DNA of 64,000 nucleotides from CBDAPX01 sp965198725 (lineage in GTDB: Bacteria; Pseudomonadota; Alphaproteobacteria; Rhodobacterales; Rhodobacteraceae). The notes beneath the pieces are model-generated. The model saw only the letters and a list, made by a program, of their open reading frames with translations, was not told the DNA's origin and made no database searches. The stretch is taken from the NCBI GenBank assembly GCA_965198725.1, contig CBDAPX010000001.1:3038001-3102000 (forward strand). The letters are read 5' to 3'. Each line of letters begins with the position of its first letter. Within the stretch, counting starts at the first letter, position 1. Made by a program: the position numbers and the translations under genes. Shown here in pieces: positions 44,304 to 54,600 of the stretch.

Positions 44304-45077
44304 ATGACACCGAGCGAAATCGTTCTAGCGGCTATTGACGCAGTCTTTGTACGCTTCGATGTCGAAGCAGCAGACAGTCTGCTTGCTCCGGATTACATCC
44401 AACATAGCGCGTCCATACCCACGGGTGCCAAGGCGATCCTTGATCTTATTCCGGTTTTGCGTGCCAGCGGCATACACATCAAAGTTCATCGTGTGATTGC
44501 CGAAGGAGACTTGGTGGTTGTACACGCAACCTATGCTAATGCAAAGGTCTTAGGTGGAGAAACCTTAGTGGCCTTCGATGTGTACCGGGTCGAAAATAGC
44601 AAGATCAAAGAACATTGGGATAACCTCCGCGAAATGCCCGAGAAGTCGACTTCTGGCCACTCTATGACCGACGGCTTCATTGGAATCCTCAACCTTGAAG
44701 AGACATCCCGAAACAAGACGCTGGTACGAGACTTCGTTGATGCCGTTTTGGCAAACTACGAGATCGGACGAATAACCGAATTTGTCTCAGTCGAGTCTTA
44801 CATCCAACACAACCCAAACATAGCAGATGGTTATCACAGCCTCGTTTCGAATTTAGAAACTCAGATTGCAGAAGGCCACGCCGCTCCTTACACGCGAACT
44901 CACTTAGTGGTTGCACAGGGAAATTTTGTGTTTCTTGCGTCTGAAGGAATGCTCCGCACCACCCATCCGACGGCGTACTTTGATCTTTTTCGGGTGGATA
45001 ATGGAAAAATTGTTGAGCACTGGGACGTTATGGCGGACATGCCGTCTGACATGGCTCACTCGAATGGAAAATTCTAG
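44304..45077 (+). CDS. Tandem SnoaL/NTF2-like protein
   Basis: A 257-residue protein made of two NTF2-like (SnoaL-type) units, about 1-117 and 130-250. Each has the YIQH signature (DYIQHSASIP, SYIQHNPNIA) and an EHWD ending before DxPS/REMP. A cavity enzyme or ligand-binding role is probable, but the substrate is unknown. GGTAGGAGACC precedes the ATG. Its base composition is more AT-rich than the neighbours, and it stands alone between terminated genes, so it may be a recent arrival. Confidence 0.82.
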   Translation: MTPSEIVLAAIDAVFVRFDVEAADSLLAPDYIQHSASIPTGAKAILDLIPVLRASGIHIKVHRVIAEGDLVVVHATYANAKVLGGETLVAFDVYRVENSKIKEHWDNLREMPEKSTSGHSMTDGFIGILNLEETSRNKTLVRDFVDAVLANYEIGRITEFVSVESYIQHNPNIADGYHSLVSNLETQIAEGHAAPYTRTHLVVAQGNFVFLASEGMLRTTHPTAYFDLFRVDNGKIVEHWDVMADMPSDMAHSNGKF

Positions 45078-45394
45078 CCATTGTACAGCAAGACCACTCT
45101 GAGGGAAAAAGTCTGAAGTCAAATTGCCAGCCCGCACAGAGCGAACTCCGGATCTAACAAGCATCAGAAATTTGTCTTCTCGCGGCCTATGGTCTGGATG
45201 TCATTCAGAGTGGAAGTTGATGGGCGGCGTAAGACAGTCTGCAAGTGAATATGTAAGACATCTCGTCAAGTACACTTCCACAAAGTGCGCCCTATGTCTC
45301 CCTGACGCACAAAACAAAACCCACGCCGTTCATATACTCACGGCGTGGGTTGGCTCAGTCAGGCAGACTAACGATTTTGACCGTTGACTGGGAC
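45078..45394. other. Intergenic region with the tig terminator
   Basis: No gene was seen. It contains the terminator at 45311-45350 near its right end. Confidence 0.5.
45311..45350 (-). terminator. Terminator after tig
   Basis: CCCACGCCG at 45320-45328 pairs with CGGCGTGGG at 45341-45349. On the minus strand TTTTGTTTTG follows. Confidence 0.88.
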
Positions 45395-46726
45395 TTATTC
45401 GTCCTCGAGCGCTTCAACGGCTTTCTGCAAATCGTCCTTGGTGACTTCCTTTTCCGCCACTTCGGCCAGTTCGATGACGTAGTCGACAACCTTGTCTTCA
45501 AAGAGCGGCGCGCGCAGCTGTTGCTGCATCTGCTGGTTTTGCTGGATGAACTCAAAGAACTCGCGTTCCTGACCCGGGTACTGACGCGCCTGGTTCATGA
45601 TCGCTTGGGTCATTTCGGCGTCTGTCACGGTGACTTCGGCTTTTTGACCCAGTTCAGCCAGCAACAGGCCCAGACGGACGCGGCGCTCTGCGAGGGTGTT
45701 GTGTTCCTCGGTCGGCTCGATTTCCGGATGATCGTGGCCTTCGACGTCTTTGTTTTCCTCGTGCCACAGCTGATGCGCGATCTGACCGGCTTCGGCTTTG
45801 ACCAAGGAGGGCGGCAGGTCAAACGACACCAGTTCGTCCAACTGGTCCAGCAGCGCACGTTTCATGACCGCACGGGCGGCACCCGAATATTCGGCTTCCA
45901 GACGTTCCGCGATCTGACCTTTCAACGCTTCGAGGTCCTCTGCGCCAAATTTCTTGGCCAGCTCGTCATCAACCGTCGCCGCAACCGGTTTTTTCACTTC
46001 TTTAATGGTGCAGGTAAAGACCGCTTCTTTGCCCGCCAGATGCTCCGCCTGATACTCTTCGGGGAACGTTACGTTCACTTCTTTTTCCTCACCGGTTTTC
46101 ACACCAACCAGTTGCTCTTCAAAGCCGGGGATGAAGCTGTTGGAGCCCAGAACCAGAGGATAGTCTTCCGCCGAACCGCCTTCGAACACTTCGCCGTCAA
46201 CCTTGCCGACGAAATCCATCACAATCTGATCGCCGTCTTTGGACTTCACCGTCTCTTTGCGCGGTTTAAAGTCTTGTGCGGTTTCAGCCAGGTTGTTCAG
46301 CGCCTCTTCCACCGCAGTGTCATCGGCCTTGGCGACCAGTTTCTCCAGCGAAATGCCTTTCAGATCAACCTCGGGGATGACCGGCAGAGCTTCGTAGTTC
46401 ATTTCAACATGAACATCGTCGCCTTCTTTCCAGTCCTCATTGGTCATCTTGACCTCGGGCTGCATGGCCGGACGGTCGCCGCTGTCCTCAAAATGCTTTG
46501 ACATGGCGCCATCGATGCTTTCCTGCATCGCCTCGCCCATCAGGCGCTGACCGAACTGTTTCTTCAGAAGGGCCATAGGGACTTTGCCCTTACGAAAACC
46601 CTTCATCTCGATGTCGGGCTGCGCCTCGACCAGCTTCTCGTTGACCTTCGCATCCAGCTCATCTGCGGTAACAGTGATCGCGTAGCCGCGTTTCAAACCT
46701 TCGTTCAGCGTCTCGGTGACCTGCAT
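45395..46726 (-). CDS. tig: Trigger factor
   Basis: A 443-residue ribosome-associated chaperone: N-terminal ribosome-binding domain with GFRKGKVPMALLKKQFG, an FKBP-type isomerase domain (about 160-245) and a helical C-terminal chaperone arm. The start gives MQVTETLNEGLKRGYAITV as usual. It is a single-gene unit with a terminator. Confidence 0.96.
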   Translation of the reverse strand: MQVTETLNEGLKRGYAITVTADELDAKVNEKLVEAQPDIEMKGFRKGKVPMALLKKQFGQRLMGEAMQESIDGAMSKHFEDSGDRPAMQPEVKMTNEDWKEGDDVHVEMNYEALPVIPEVDLKGISLEKLVAKADDTAVEEALNNLAETAQDFKPRKETVKSKDGDQIVMDFVGKVDGEVFEGGSAEDYPLVLGSNSFIPGFEEQLVGVKTGEEKEVNVTFPEEYQAEHLAGKEAVFTCTIKEVKKPVAATVDDELAKKFGAEDLEALKGQIAERLEAEYSGAARAVMKRALLDQLDELVSFDLPPSLVKAEAGQIAHQLWHEENKDVEGHDHPEIEPTEEHNTLAERRVRLGLLLAELGQKAEVTVTDAEMTQAIMNQARQYPGQEREFFEFIQQNQQMQQQLRAPLFEDKVVDYVIELAEVAEKEVTKDDLQKAVEALEDE

Positions 46727-46856
46727 TCAGTATTTCCCCATGGGTTCAAGGCGCGCCGACAAGGCGCGCTAAGCGAATTTGGGGCCTTCTATTGGGCTGG
46801 GCCGGGCTGTGCAAGAGGCATTGCACCGGTTCATTAGATCGCGTCCCCCCACACGC

Positions 46857-46883
46857 AAAGACCCGCTGGCAAACCAGCGGGTC
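46857..46883 (-). terminator. Terminator after the porin gene
   Basis: GACCCGCTGG at 46860-46869 pairs with CCAGCGGGTC at 46874-46883. On the minus strand TTTG follows, so the T tract is short but the stem is perfect. Confidence 0.75.
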
Positions 46884-46907
46884 TCAAGCGGTCAAATGGC
46901 CGTAGGA

Positions 46908-48035
46908 TCAGAATTTCCAGCGCGAACCGATCATGAAAGAGCTCGCATCTTCAAAGTCGCTAGTGTTGTCTTCGTAGGCATAGCTGTAATAGCCCGCGTA
47001 GGCTTCGAGGATGTACTGGTCGATCTTTTGAACCACCGCAATGCCCCAGGCAGAGCCTTCATCCCCGTCGGTTACCTTGTCGCTGGAAGAGAAATAATCG
47101 AGCGACACGGCCGTGGACCCAATCGCCAGCCAATCTCCTGTGTAGCCAACCTTGCCATACCAATAGGATCCACCGTCTTTCTGGTCGCCAATGGCCGCTG
47201 AAACGTTAAAGCCCGAGTCCAACAGCACCGCACCCGATAAGGTAAAGGTTTCGACATCATCTTCCGAAGGATCGTCGCGATCCCGCCATTGATACGCGAT
47301 CCCTGCGCCCACCTCGGCGCCTCCCAGTTCGTTTTCATACCACGCACCAATGTCGTAATAGGTGTCGTCGTCGCTCGAACTCAAAACGTTCTTGCCATAA
47401 GACACACCGGCCTGAAACCCGTTGAAGGACGGCGTGTCATACCGGATCCGGCCGCGGCGGCTGCCATCAAAGTTCCCGAACACGTCTCCCAGTTCAACGC
47501 CATTTGTCGGAACTGTTCCCATATCGCCGGTGCGGCGCAAAAAATATCCGCCCGCCACGTCAACCAAACCAATGGCGTTTGCCAAACCTGTGCCTGAGAG
47601 GTCGTATTCGCCAAGGCCATCCGCCACCATGGAACCTTGGCCTGCGTAGAATGTACCGATGTTTTCAGTTTCTAGGCTGAAATCCACGTGGCGCAGATCG
47701 CTGCGCGTCCAATCAAAGACCTCGCCGCGCCCTGATTGCGTGAAAGAGTTGGTCCCGTTGAACCCAAGTGCGGTTTCAAACCGAAACTGAAACGTGTTTG
47801 CGCCATAAGGCTGAATCAGGCGGAAACCGGCCCGCGAACTGGAGCGAGAGTTATCGCCAATCTCGCCAAATGATTCACGACCATCATCGAAATCGACATA
47901 AGCCGGGTTCAAATGGCCGTAGTACTGAAATGTACCGCCGGACGCGTTTTTATAGACCGGCCCTGCGAGCGCATATCCGCCCGATAAGGTCAAAGCGGCC
48001 AGTGAGACTGAGGCGTTTGTCAATTTAGGCTTCAT
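46908..48035 (-). CDS. Outer-membrane porin
   Basis: A 375-residue general porin: signal peptide (MKPKLTNASVSLAALTLSGGYALA), then alternating amphipathic beta strands with the PYGANTFQFRFETALGFNG region and a C-terminal aromatic (SRWKF) that serves as the BAM signal. ATG 48035 has TTGGAG upstream. Solute specificity cannot be read. Confidence 0.9.
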   Translation of the reverse strand: MKPKLTNASVSLAALTLSGGYALAGPVYKNASGGTFQYYGHLNPAYVDFDDGRESFGEIGDNSRSSSRAGFRLIQPYGANTFQFRFETALGFNGTNSFTQSGRGEVFDWTRSDLRHVDFSLETENIGTFYAGQGSMVADGLGEYDLSGTGLANAIGLVDVAGGYFLRRTGDMGTVPTNGVELGDVFGNFDGSRRGRIRYDTPSFNGFQAGVSYGKNVLSSSDDDTYYDIGAWYENELGGAEVGAGIAYQWRDRDDPSEDDVETFTLSGAVLLDSGFNVSAAIGDQKDGGSYWYGKVGYTGDWLAIGSTAVSLDYFSSSDKVTDGDEGSAWGIAVVQKIDQYILEAYAGYYSYAYEDNTSDFEDASSFMIGSRWKF

Positions 48036-48346
48036 GGGAGTTCTCCAAAAACTTGGCGCTGTGCAATTCATCTTGATCAAATAAAACAAAATTAATGTGA
48101 CTTTTGGCCAGTCCTTTTAATTGCGCCAGACAATCAGCGCCTGTGCGCAAAAAAGCGCTTGTTTAAAGCGCTCAAACACACACTCGCAAGTGCAATTTGC
48201 GCCTGGTGTGCCCGGATGCAGAAGCAAGAGCACGACACATGCGACAAATTGCACAGGCGACACGACTCAACCATGCATTGAAACTTTAAACAGTGCAATA
48301 TTTGGGCGCTTTGCCCAAAAAATCACGCAAAGTCAAAGGCCGCCAG
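48036..48346. other. Divergent regulatory region between the porin gene and napF
   Basis: No gene. It includes GTGCAATTTG at 48190-48199 and its exact complement CAAATTGCAC at 48245-48254 (spacing 45 bases), a candidate operator pair for napF or the porin gene. TTGATCAA at 48073 lies before the porin start. Confidence 0.45.
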
Positions 48347-48856
48347 ATGTCCATCGAGCTCAGCCGACGCAGGATCCTGTTTGGATTACCCCCTGACGCA
48401 CACAGGAATGTGATGCGCCCGCCGGGTGCGGATGCGGGTTTTGAGGCGCTGTGCCACGATTGTTCGGCCTGCCATTCGGTCTGTGCCGAAAGCATCATTA
48501 CCATCGATGCAAAGGGCCGCCCGGTCATCGACTTGAACCGCGGCGCCTGTACCTTTTGCGGTGCTTGCGTCGATGCGTGTCCGACCGGCGCATTGTCATC
48601 CGAACGCGTCAAAGACTGGCCATGGACCGCCGACATAAGTGCGGCCTGTGTGTCGATGAACGGCATCTCTTGTCGTTCCTGCCAGGACACCTGCCCGGAA
48701 CAAGCAATCCGCTTTCAATTGCAGGTCGGTAGCCGCGCGCAACCAATCCTTGACGCCACCGCGTGCACGGGCTGTGGGGCCTGTGGTGTGGTCTGCCCGG
48801 CGCAGGCGGTCAGCTTTGTCCAAGCGACCCCGGCTCATCCGGAGGCCGTGCAATGA
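48347..48856 (+). CDS. napF: Ferredoxin-type protein NapF
   Basis: A 169-residue protein with four cysteine clusters: CHDCSACHSVC, CTFCGACVDACP, CRSCQDTCP and CTGCGACGVVCP. It helps mature the molybdenum enzyme NapA in the cytoplasm. Start: ATG 48347 (MSIELSRRRILFG); an upstream GTG at 48293 is less likely. The stop overlaps the napD start (ATGA). Confidence 0.92.
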   Translation: MSIELSRRRILFGLPPDAHRNVMRPPGADAGFEALCHDCSACHSVCAESIITIDAKGRPVIDLNRGACTFCGACVDACPTGALSSERVKDWPWTADISAACVSMNGISCRSCQDTCPEQAIRFQLQVGSRAQPILDATACTGCGACGVVCPAQAVSFVQATPAHPEAVQ

Positions 48857-49101
48857 ACATTTGCGGGTGCCTTGTTCATGTCACACCAGATCGCGCCGCA
48901 GAAGCCGCAGAAGCCATGAACAAAACGCCCGGTGCAGAAGTGCACGCCGGGGGCGCGGATGGCCGGTTTGTCGTGGTCGTCGAAGATACCAAAGACAAAT
49001 TTGCGTCCGAAACCATCATGGACCTGCACCAGATCCCGGGCGTCGTATCGCTGACGCTCAGCTATCACCATTTTGAACCCCCATCGTCCGACCCGCAGTG
49101 A
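48853..49101 (+). CDS. napD: NapD, NapA maturation chaperone
   Basis: An 82-residue NapD (MNICGCLVHVTPDRAAEAAEAM; DLHQIPGVVSLTLSYHHFE). It binds the Tat signal of NapA and prevents premature export. The start overlaps the napF stop by four bases. Next is napA after 25 bases. Confidence 0.93.
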   Translation: MNICGCLVHVTPDRAAEAAEAMNKTPGAEVHAGGADGRFVVVVEDTKDKFASETIMDLHQIPGVVSLTLSYHHFEPPSSDPQ

Positions 49102-49126
49102 CGTATCCACCGACCGGAGGCCCCAT

Positions 49127-50422
49127 ATGACAACGTCTGACTCGCGCAGAACCTTTCTCAAGGCATCCGCCGCCGCAGCCACCGCGTCTGCTGTAGGCAT
49201 ACCGATGGCAGGCCAGCAAGCATCAGCGCAATTCGCCCCGCCGGACATCAAATGGGATAAGGCGCCCTGCCGTTTTTGCGGAACAGGGTGCACCGTTCTG
49301 GTGGGCACCAAGGAAGGTCGCGTTGTGGCCACCCAAGGCGACCCGGATGCAGAGGTCAATCGCGGTCTGAACTGCGTCAAAGGCTATTTCCTGTCCAAAA
49401 TCATGTACGGCTCTGACCGCCTGACACAGCCACTCCTGCGCAAAACCAACGGCGCCTATGACAAAAATGGTGAATTTGAGCCGGTTTCGTGGGACGAGGC
49501 ATTCGACCTGATGGCAGTCAAATGGAAAGAAGCGCTGGCCGCCAAGGGCCCGACCAGCGTGGGCATGTTCGGCTCAGGTCAATGGACCGTATGGGAAGGC
49601 TATGCCGCCTCGAAGCTGATGAAGGCTGGGTTCCGGTCCAACAACATCGATCCCAATGCCCGCCACTGTATGGCCTCGGCTGTTCTGGGGTTCATGCGCA
49701 CCTTTGGCGTCGACGAACCCATGGGTTGTTATGATGATCTGGAAGCGGCGGACACCTTCGTCCTTTGGGGATCGAACATGGCCGAGATGCACCCGATCCT
49801 CTGGTCGCGCCTGACAGATACGCGCCTGACCAAACCGGGATCAGAGGTGCATGTCCTGTCGACCTTTAAACATCGGTCTTTCGAGCTGGCCGACAATGGC
49901 ATCATCTTCAACCCGCAAACTGATCTGGCGCTGTTGAACTACATTGCCAACTATATCATTCAGACAGGCCGCGTGAACGAGGACTTTATGTCCAAGCACG
50001 TGAACATCACAAAGGCCACAACGGATATCGGCTATGGTCTGCGTCCCAACGACCCCCTGCAAGAAGCCGCCGCCAATCCGGATTCCGGTGACCTGACACC
50101 GATTGATTTCGACGAATACGCCGCCAGCGTTGCGGAATACACGCTCGACAGCGTGTCTGAACTGTCCGGTGTGCCCCCCGAAAAACTCGAATGGCTGGCC
50201 GAACAATATGCCGATCCCAACCGCAAGGTGATGAGCCTTTGGACCATGGGATTTAACCAGCACACACGCGGGTCCTGGGTGAATTCGCTGATGTACAATG
50301 TGCATCTGCTGACTGGCAAAATCTCGGAACCCGGCAATTCACCGTTCTCTCTGACCGGGCAACCATCGGCTTGTGGAACCGCACGTGAGGTCGGCACTTT
50401 TGCCCACCGGCTGCCCGCCTGA
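49127..50422 (+). pseudogene. napA: napA, periplasmic nitrate reductase large subunit, truncated by IS copy B
   Basis: Only the N-terminal 431 codons remain (full NapA is about 830). It has a Tat signal (DSRRTFLKA), the [4Fe-4S] cysteines CRFCGTGC and NCVKGYFL, and the molybdenum-ligating region RHCMASAVLG. The frame is normal up to CGTAREVGTFAHRLPA. Codon 432 is a TGA made by the first three bases of IS copy B at 50420-50422. The C-terminal half and napB/C/G/H are not in the window. The product cannot fold a complete molybdopterin site, so no nitrate reduction is expected from this copy. Confidence 0.93.
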
Positions 50423-50453
50423 TCAGCCCCACCTGAGTGGTCCAATTTGATTG

Positions 50454-51311
50454 TTAGTGCATGATCGACCTTTGGTCCATCTTGACGACGGTTTCGGGAG
50501 CCGGTGGGCGGTAGCCTAGAGCACTGTGTGGTCGTTTCGTGTTGTAGTGTTTCCTCCATTCCTCAATCAGGATTTGTGCTTCGCGCAGGCTATAGAAGAT
50601 TTCGCCGTTCAAGAACTCATCGCGGAAACGGGCGTTGAAGCTTTCGCAGTACCCATTCTCCCAAGGGCTGCCTGGTTCGATGTAAGCCGCCCTTGCGCCG
50701 ACAGCCTTGATCCAGTCCTGCACGGCTTGCGCAACGAACTCAGGGCCATTGTCGGAACGGATGAACGACGGGATGCCGCGCAGAATGAACAGGTCGCTCA
50801 GCACATCGATCACATTGCCTGAGTTGAGCTTGCGATCCACGCGTATGGCCAAGCATTCCCGACTGTACTCGTCGATGATGTTGAGTGTGCGGAAAGCTTT
50901 ACCATCGTCGGTGCGGCAGTGGACAAAGTCGTAAGACCAGACATGATCGCGGCGCTCTGGCCGAAGCCTGACACATGATCCATCATTCAGCCAAAGCCGC
51001 CCTTTCTTCGGTTGTTTCATTGGCACTTTCAGCCCCTCTCGTCGCCATAACCGTTCCACGCGCTTGTCATTCACATGCCAGCCAGCGTCTCTCAGTAGTG
51101 CCGCGATCCTACGATAGCCGTAGCGGCCATACTGCCGGGTCAGTTCGATCATATCAGCCACTAAACGTTCTTCATCCGGGCGACCCGCAGGTACTTTGCG
51201 CTGTGTGGATCGATGTTGTCTTAGAACCCGGCATGCCCGACGCTCCGAGATGTTCAGCTCAGCACGAACGCGATCAATACAGGCACGACGACGAGCGGGG
51301 CTCAGAAGTTT
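50454..51311 (-). CDS. IS3-family transposase OrfB (copy B)
   Basis: Same rve-type transposase as copy A, frame open from the frameshift point at about 51311; internal ATG at 51161. The DDE residues are all present (YDF, SDNGPEF, CESF). Confidence 0.88.
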   Translation of the reverse strand, partial: KLLSPARRRACIDRVRAELNISERRACRVLRQHRSTQRKVPAGRPDEERLVADMIELTRQYGRYGYRRIAALLRDAGWHVNDKRVERLWRREGLKVPMKQPKKGRLWLNDGSCVRLRPERRDHVWSYDFVHCRTDDGKAFRTLNIIDEYSRECLAIRVDRKLNSGNVIDVLSDLFILRGIPSFIRSDNGPEFVAQAVQDWIKAVGARAAYIEPGSPWENGYCESFNARFRDEFLNGEIFYSLREAQILIEEWRKHYNTKRPHSALGYRPPAPETVVKMDQRSIMH

Positions 51312-51580
51312 CCCTTTGCCGCCTCCGCCAAGATCAGCTTGTCCAGCGTCAGATCAGAAACGGCTTTGCGCAATCGCTCGTTCTCTTTTTGCAGACGCTT
51401 CAGTTCCTTCAATTGATCCGTGCCCATTCCGCCGTATTTTTTCTTCCACCGGTAGTAGGTCTGTTCAGTCACACCGATCTGACGGATCGCATCCAGACGC
51501 GGCATCCCTTGCCCCGTCAGAACCTCAACCTGCCGTAACTTCGTGACAATCTCTTCTGGCTTTGGTCGCTTGTTGGCCAT
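51302..51580 (-). CDS. IS3-family transposase OrfA (copy B)
   Basis: Identical in protein to copy A OrfA. The slippery GGGAAAC (complement of 51308-51314) precedes the stop. In this copy the frame is also continuous with the phage tail gene upstream, which is discussed as a finding. Confidence 0.88.
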   Translation of the reverse strand: MANKRPKPEEIVTKLRQVEVLTGQGMPRLDAIRQIGVTEQTYYRWKKKYGGMGTDQLKELKRLQKENERLRKAVSDLTLDKLILAEAAKGNF

Positions 51581-51635
51581 GTGTTTCCTCCGTTTCCTAA
51601 ACATAGCGGAGGACCACTTCAGTGGGGGAAGACCA

Positions 51636-54600
51636 GCCACGCCCGCCCCCGACTGATCAACAAACCGTTGATGGAACCCCTCACGGGTCACATTCGTGCG
51701 GATCGATCGCGCACCCGATGGCAATTCCTGCCCATCCACCGCAATGGCGGGTTTGGTTTTGAACGCAGGCGCAAACGGCACATAGATACCGGCAACGGGA
51801 CACTCAATGTCATCGCCGCCCATCACCCGATCCGGCATATCCACAGTGACCGAAACGTGATCTACACGCACCGCCACGGCAGGCGCATCGCTTTGCACGA
51901 TCACACGAAACCGCAGCCCCCGCGCGATGTAGTCCCCCACACGCAGCGCCACCCAATCAGACCAGACCGCGCCGCCTGCGTTCGGATCATCCTGCGTTGT
52001 GGAAATTTGCACCTCCACCGCCCAGGCATCGCTGCCCGTACCCGCAAGATTGTCCAGTTCGGCAAGGCTGGCCCATGAGGCCATGCGACCCTCCAAGAGG
52101 TAGCCAAAGCCGCGAATATCCGCCGTGATCCGCGAGGAATAGACCTCACTCAGATCAACCACATCGGCAAAATCGTAAGTGGCGCTTGGCTCCACCCCAC
52201 CATAGCCGCCCATCAGATTGACCGCTGAAAGCGAAGGCCATGCGCCAATCGGGGAATCCGACATGAGCAGCAGCGCCCCATCATGGCGTGTCAGCCCTGC
52301 CGTTTTGCCCCCCGCAAACGCAGGATGCTCATTCAGGGTTTCCACCACATTGAGCGCGGCCAGCCCTGCGCTTTCCACGATCAGTTCTGTGGCACTCACA
52401 CTTTCACGGCCAAAGAGCGATACGGCCTTGATCAGATAGCGCCCAGACCGCGCAGGCAGCACGACCTGATTGCCCATGATCTGCCGATCCACCAGCGACG
52501 ATTGCCGCCAGCCACCAACCGCATCCGGCGCAAGGTAGCGCAGGTGATAATGCGATACGATGACCTCACCCATGTGCCACGCAAGCTGCATCTGATCGCC
52601 AGAAACACTGGACAGGAACCCTGTGACATTGGCAGGCGTTTCAGCCGCCACCGTGCGGGTGACATACTCCACCGCCGCCTCAGAAACACCAGCGGCGTTG
52701 CGGGCAATGATTTCGAACGTGTAGCGGCCAATCATCGGCAGGTGATAGCGGCCAGAGGTGCCCTCGGTGCGATCCACGCGGGATCGGGAACCATCAGGCA
52801 TGGTCATGTAGACCAGAAATTCCTCAGCGCTAAACGCAGCACCGGGCATCCAGTCCAGTTCGGCATAGATGGCGATGCTACGCTCACCGGCAGCATTTTC
52901 GCTGATTGTGTTTTGCGGATAGGCCGACAGGAAACGCGGCGGCAAAGGCAACAGCCGGTCATTCGGAACCACCTTGGTTATGATAGGCGTATAAGGCGGG
53001 ATTGTGCCCTGATCAGCCTGCAACACCTCTGGCGCAGCAGGCACCCCGCGCAAGGTAGCTCGCAGATCACCATCATGGCGGATTGATGTAACCAGCACCT
53101 CCATGCTTTCCTGGCCCATCTCTTCCACAGACACCAGATCACCCGCCTGGATACTTGAGGCCGAGATGGCATCCTGCGCCGTCCAGACACCCGCATATGA
53201 GTTCGGCGGGGCTGCATTGAACACATGCTCGCCACCCGATGCGCTGCGAATGCAAATGCGGAAACTGTTGCCTTCGGGGGCCATGAACTCAACTAGGGTG
53301 AAGGTGGCGAGATTGCCATTCCCATGCGTGGTGATCGCCTTGATCCGGCCAGAGCCAACACCGATCAACGGCACGTCATGCACCAGGCGCACCTTGTCGC
53401 CCATGTTCACGCGCAGATGATCAATATCGCATTTCCACTCAAAGCACTCAGGCCGCAGGATCGCCTGGGCGAGGTGGTAACGGCCAAGCCGCCACGCATT
53501 GCCGCCATCCGCATCATCCTTGCTCAGGATCACGCCGCGCAAGTCTAGCGTCTCAAACTCGGTGGCATTGGAAGCGTCATAGCCATCTGCATAGGCCACG
53601 ATCTCATCCTGCTGCCAATCCAACCGCTCAGAAATGCAGCGCACACGGAACCCGTGAATTTCCTTGGGGAACGTGATCTCGCCCTGAAAATCCCAGGAAT
53701 TGCGCGGCGTGAACTGCTGGATCACCGGCCCCGCACCACCGTCCCGAATGACGGAATACTTGAGATCACGCAGCGTGCGGCGGGCACGGCCCGTGGCGCA
53801 GATCAAATCCAACACCTCGCCAACTTGGCTCGGCTGATCAATCACCATGTCACAGGTCCAGTGCGGCTCTTGCGCCGCCCAGGCCCGCAAGTCCTCCAAC
53901 TGCAACCGGCCAGCGGACACGGGATTGCTGAGCATCGGCCCCATGAGGGCACGCGCATAAATCCAGGCCGGATGACGCACAGGCTGAGGCGCAGACCAGG
54001 CCGCGCCATTCCAAACGGGGGCCATCTGATGCACGATGGAATTGAGCGTCTCAATCTGGCCATTCAACTGATCACTGGCTTTGATGCGCACGGCGATCTC
54101 GGCAATGTCAGCATGGCTTGGCAGCGCACCAGCCTGCACTGACCGGATCGCGCTTAGATAAGCATCATCGCGCACCGTTGAATCGTCGCTATCCTCGCTG
54201 AGGCGCGTCACCTCAATATCGTATTCGCCTTCCTCAGGTAGCTGGATCGTCTTGGTAAACCGCAATTGCGCGGTAGAGCGGCCCGTATGGGTCTCCGTGC
54301 CCGCATCGGTCCAGTTCTGATCACCCACCTTGCGATAGCGATATTTGACCTCAACAGAGCGATCCTGCTTGTTGTTATTGCCATCGAACTTGACCAGCCC
54401 CTGATAGGTCACATCCACGGAAACAGACACGGCCCGCTCGCGCGTGGCACGCACCACGTCCACATCCTTGGCGAGCTTTACCGAATAGCTATCCTCGGCA
54501 ATGTCATCAGGATAAAGCGAGAGCGCCGCCGCGCCCTGCCGCCATGCTGTGACCATCGGGGCGAGATCGGGCATATGGGCCAGGGTCTGCGCCTGATCCA

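Larger units (their letters stand above)
50420..51635 (-). mobile_element. IS3-family insertion sequence, copy B
   Basis: A 1,216-base copy of the same element as copy A, in the same direction, with matching TGATC.../...GACCA ends. It is flanked by GCC on both sides (50417-50419 and 51636-51638), which could be a 3-base target duplication or chance. It differs from copy A by about ten bases near the OrfB end and by one missing T in the leader of OrfA (TTT for TTTT at about 51595). Napa is cut at the left and a phage tail gene at the right. Confidence 0.9.

Noticed and set aside
48073..48080. FNR-type site before the porin gene
   Set aside because: TTGATCAA lacks the four-base spacer of the TTGAT-N4-ATCAA consensus.
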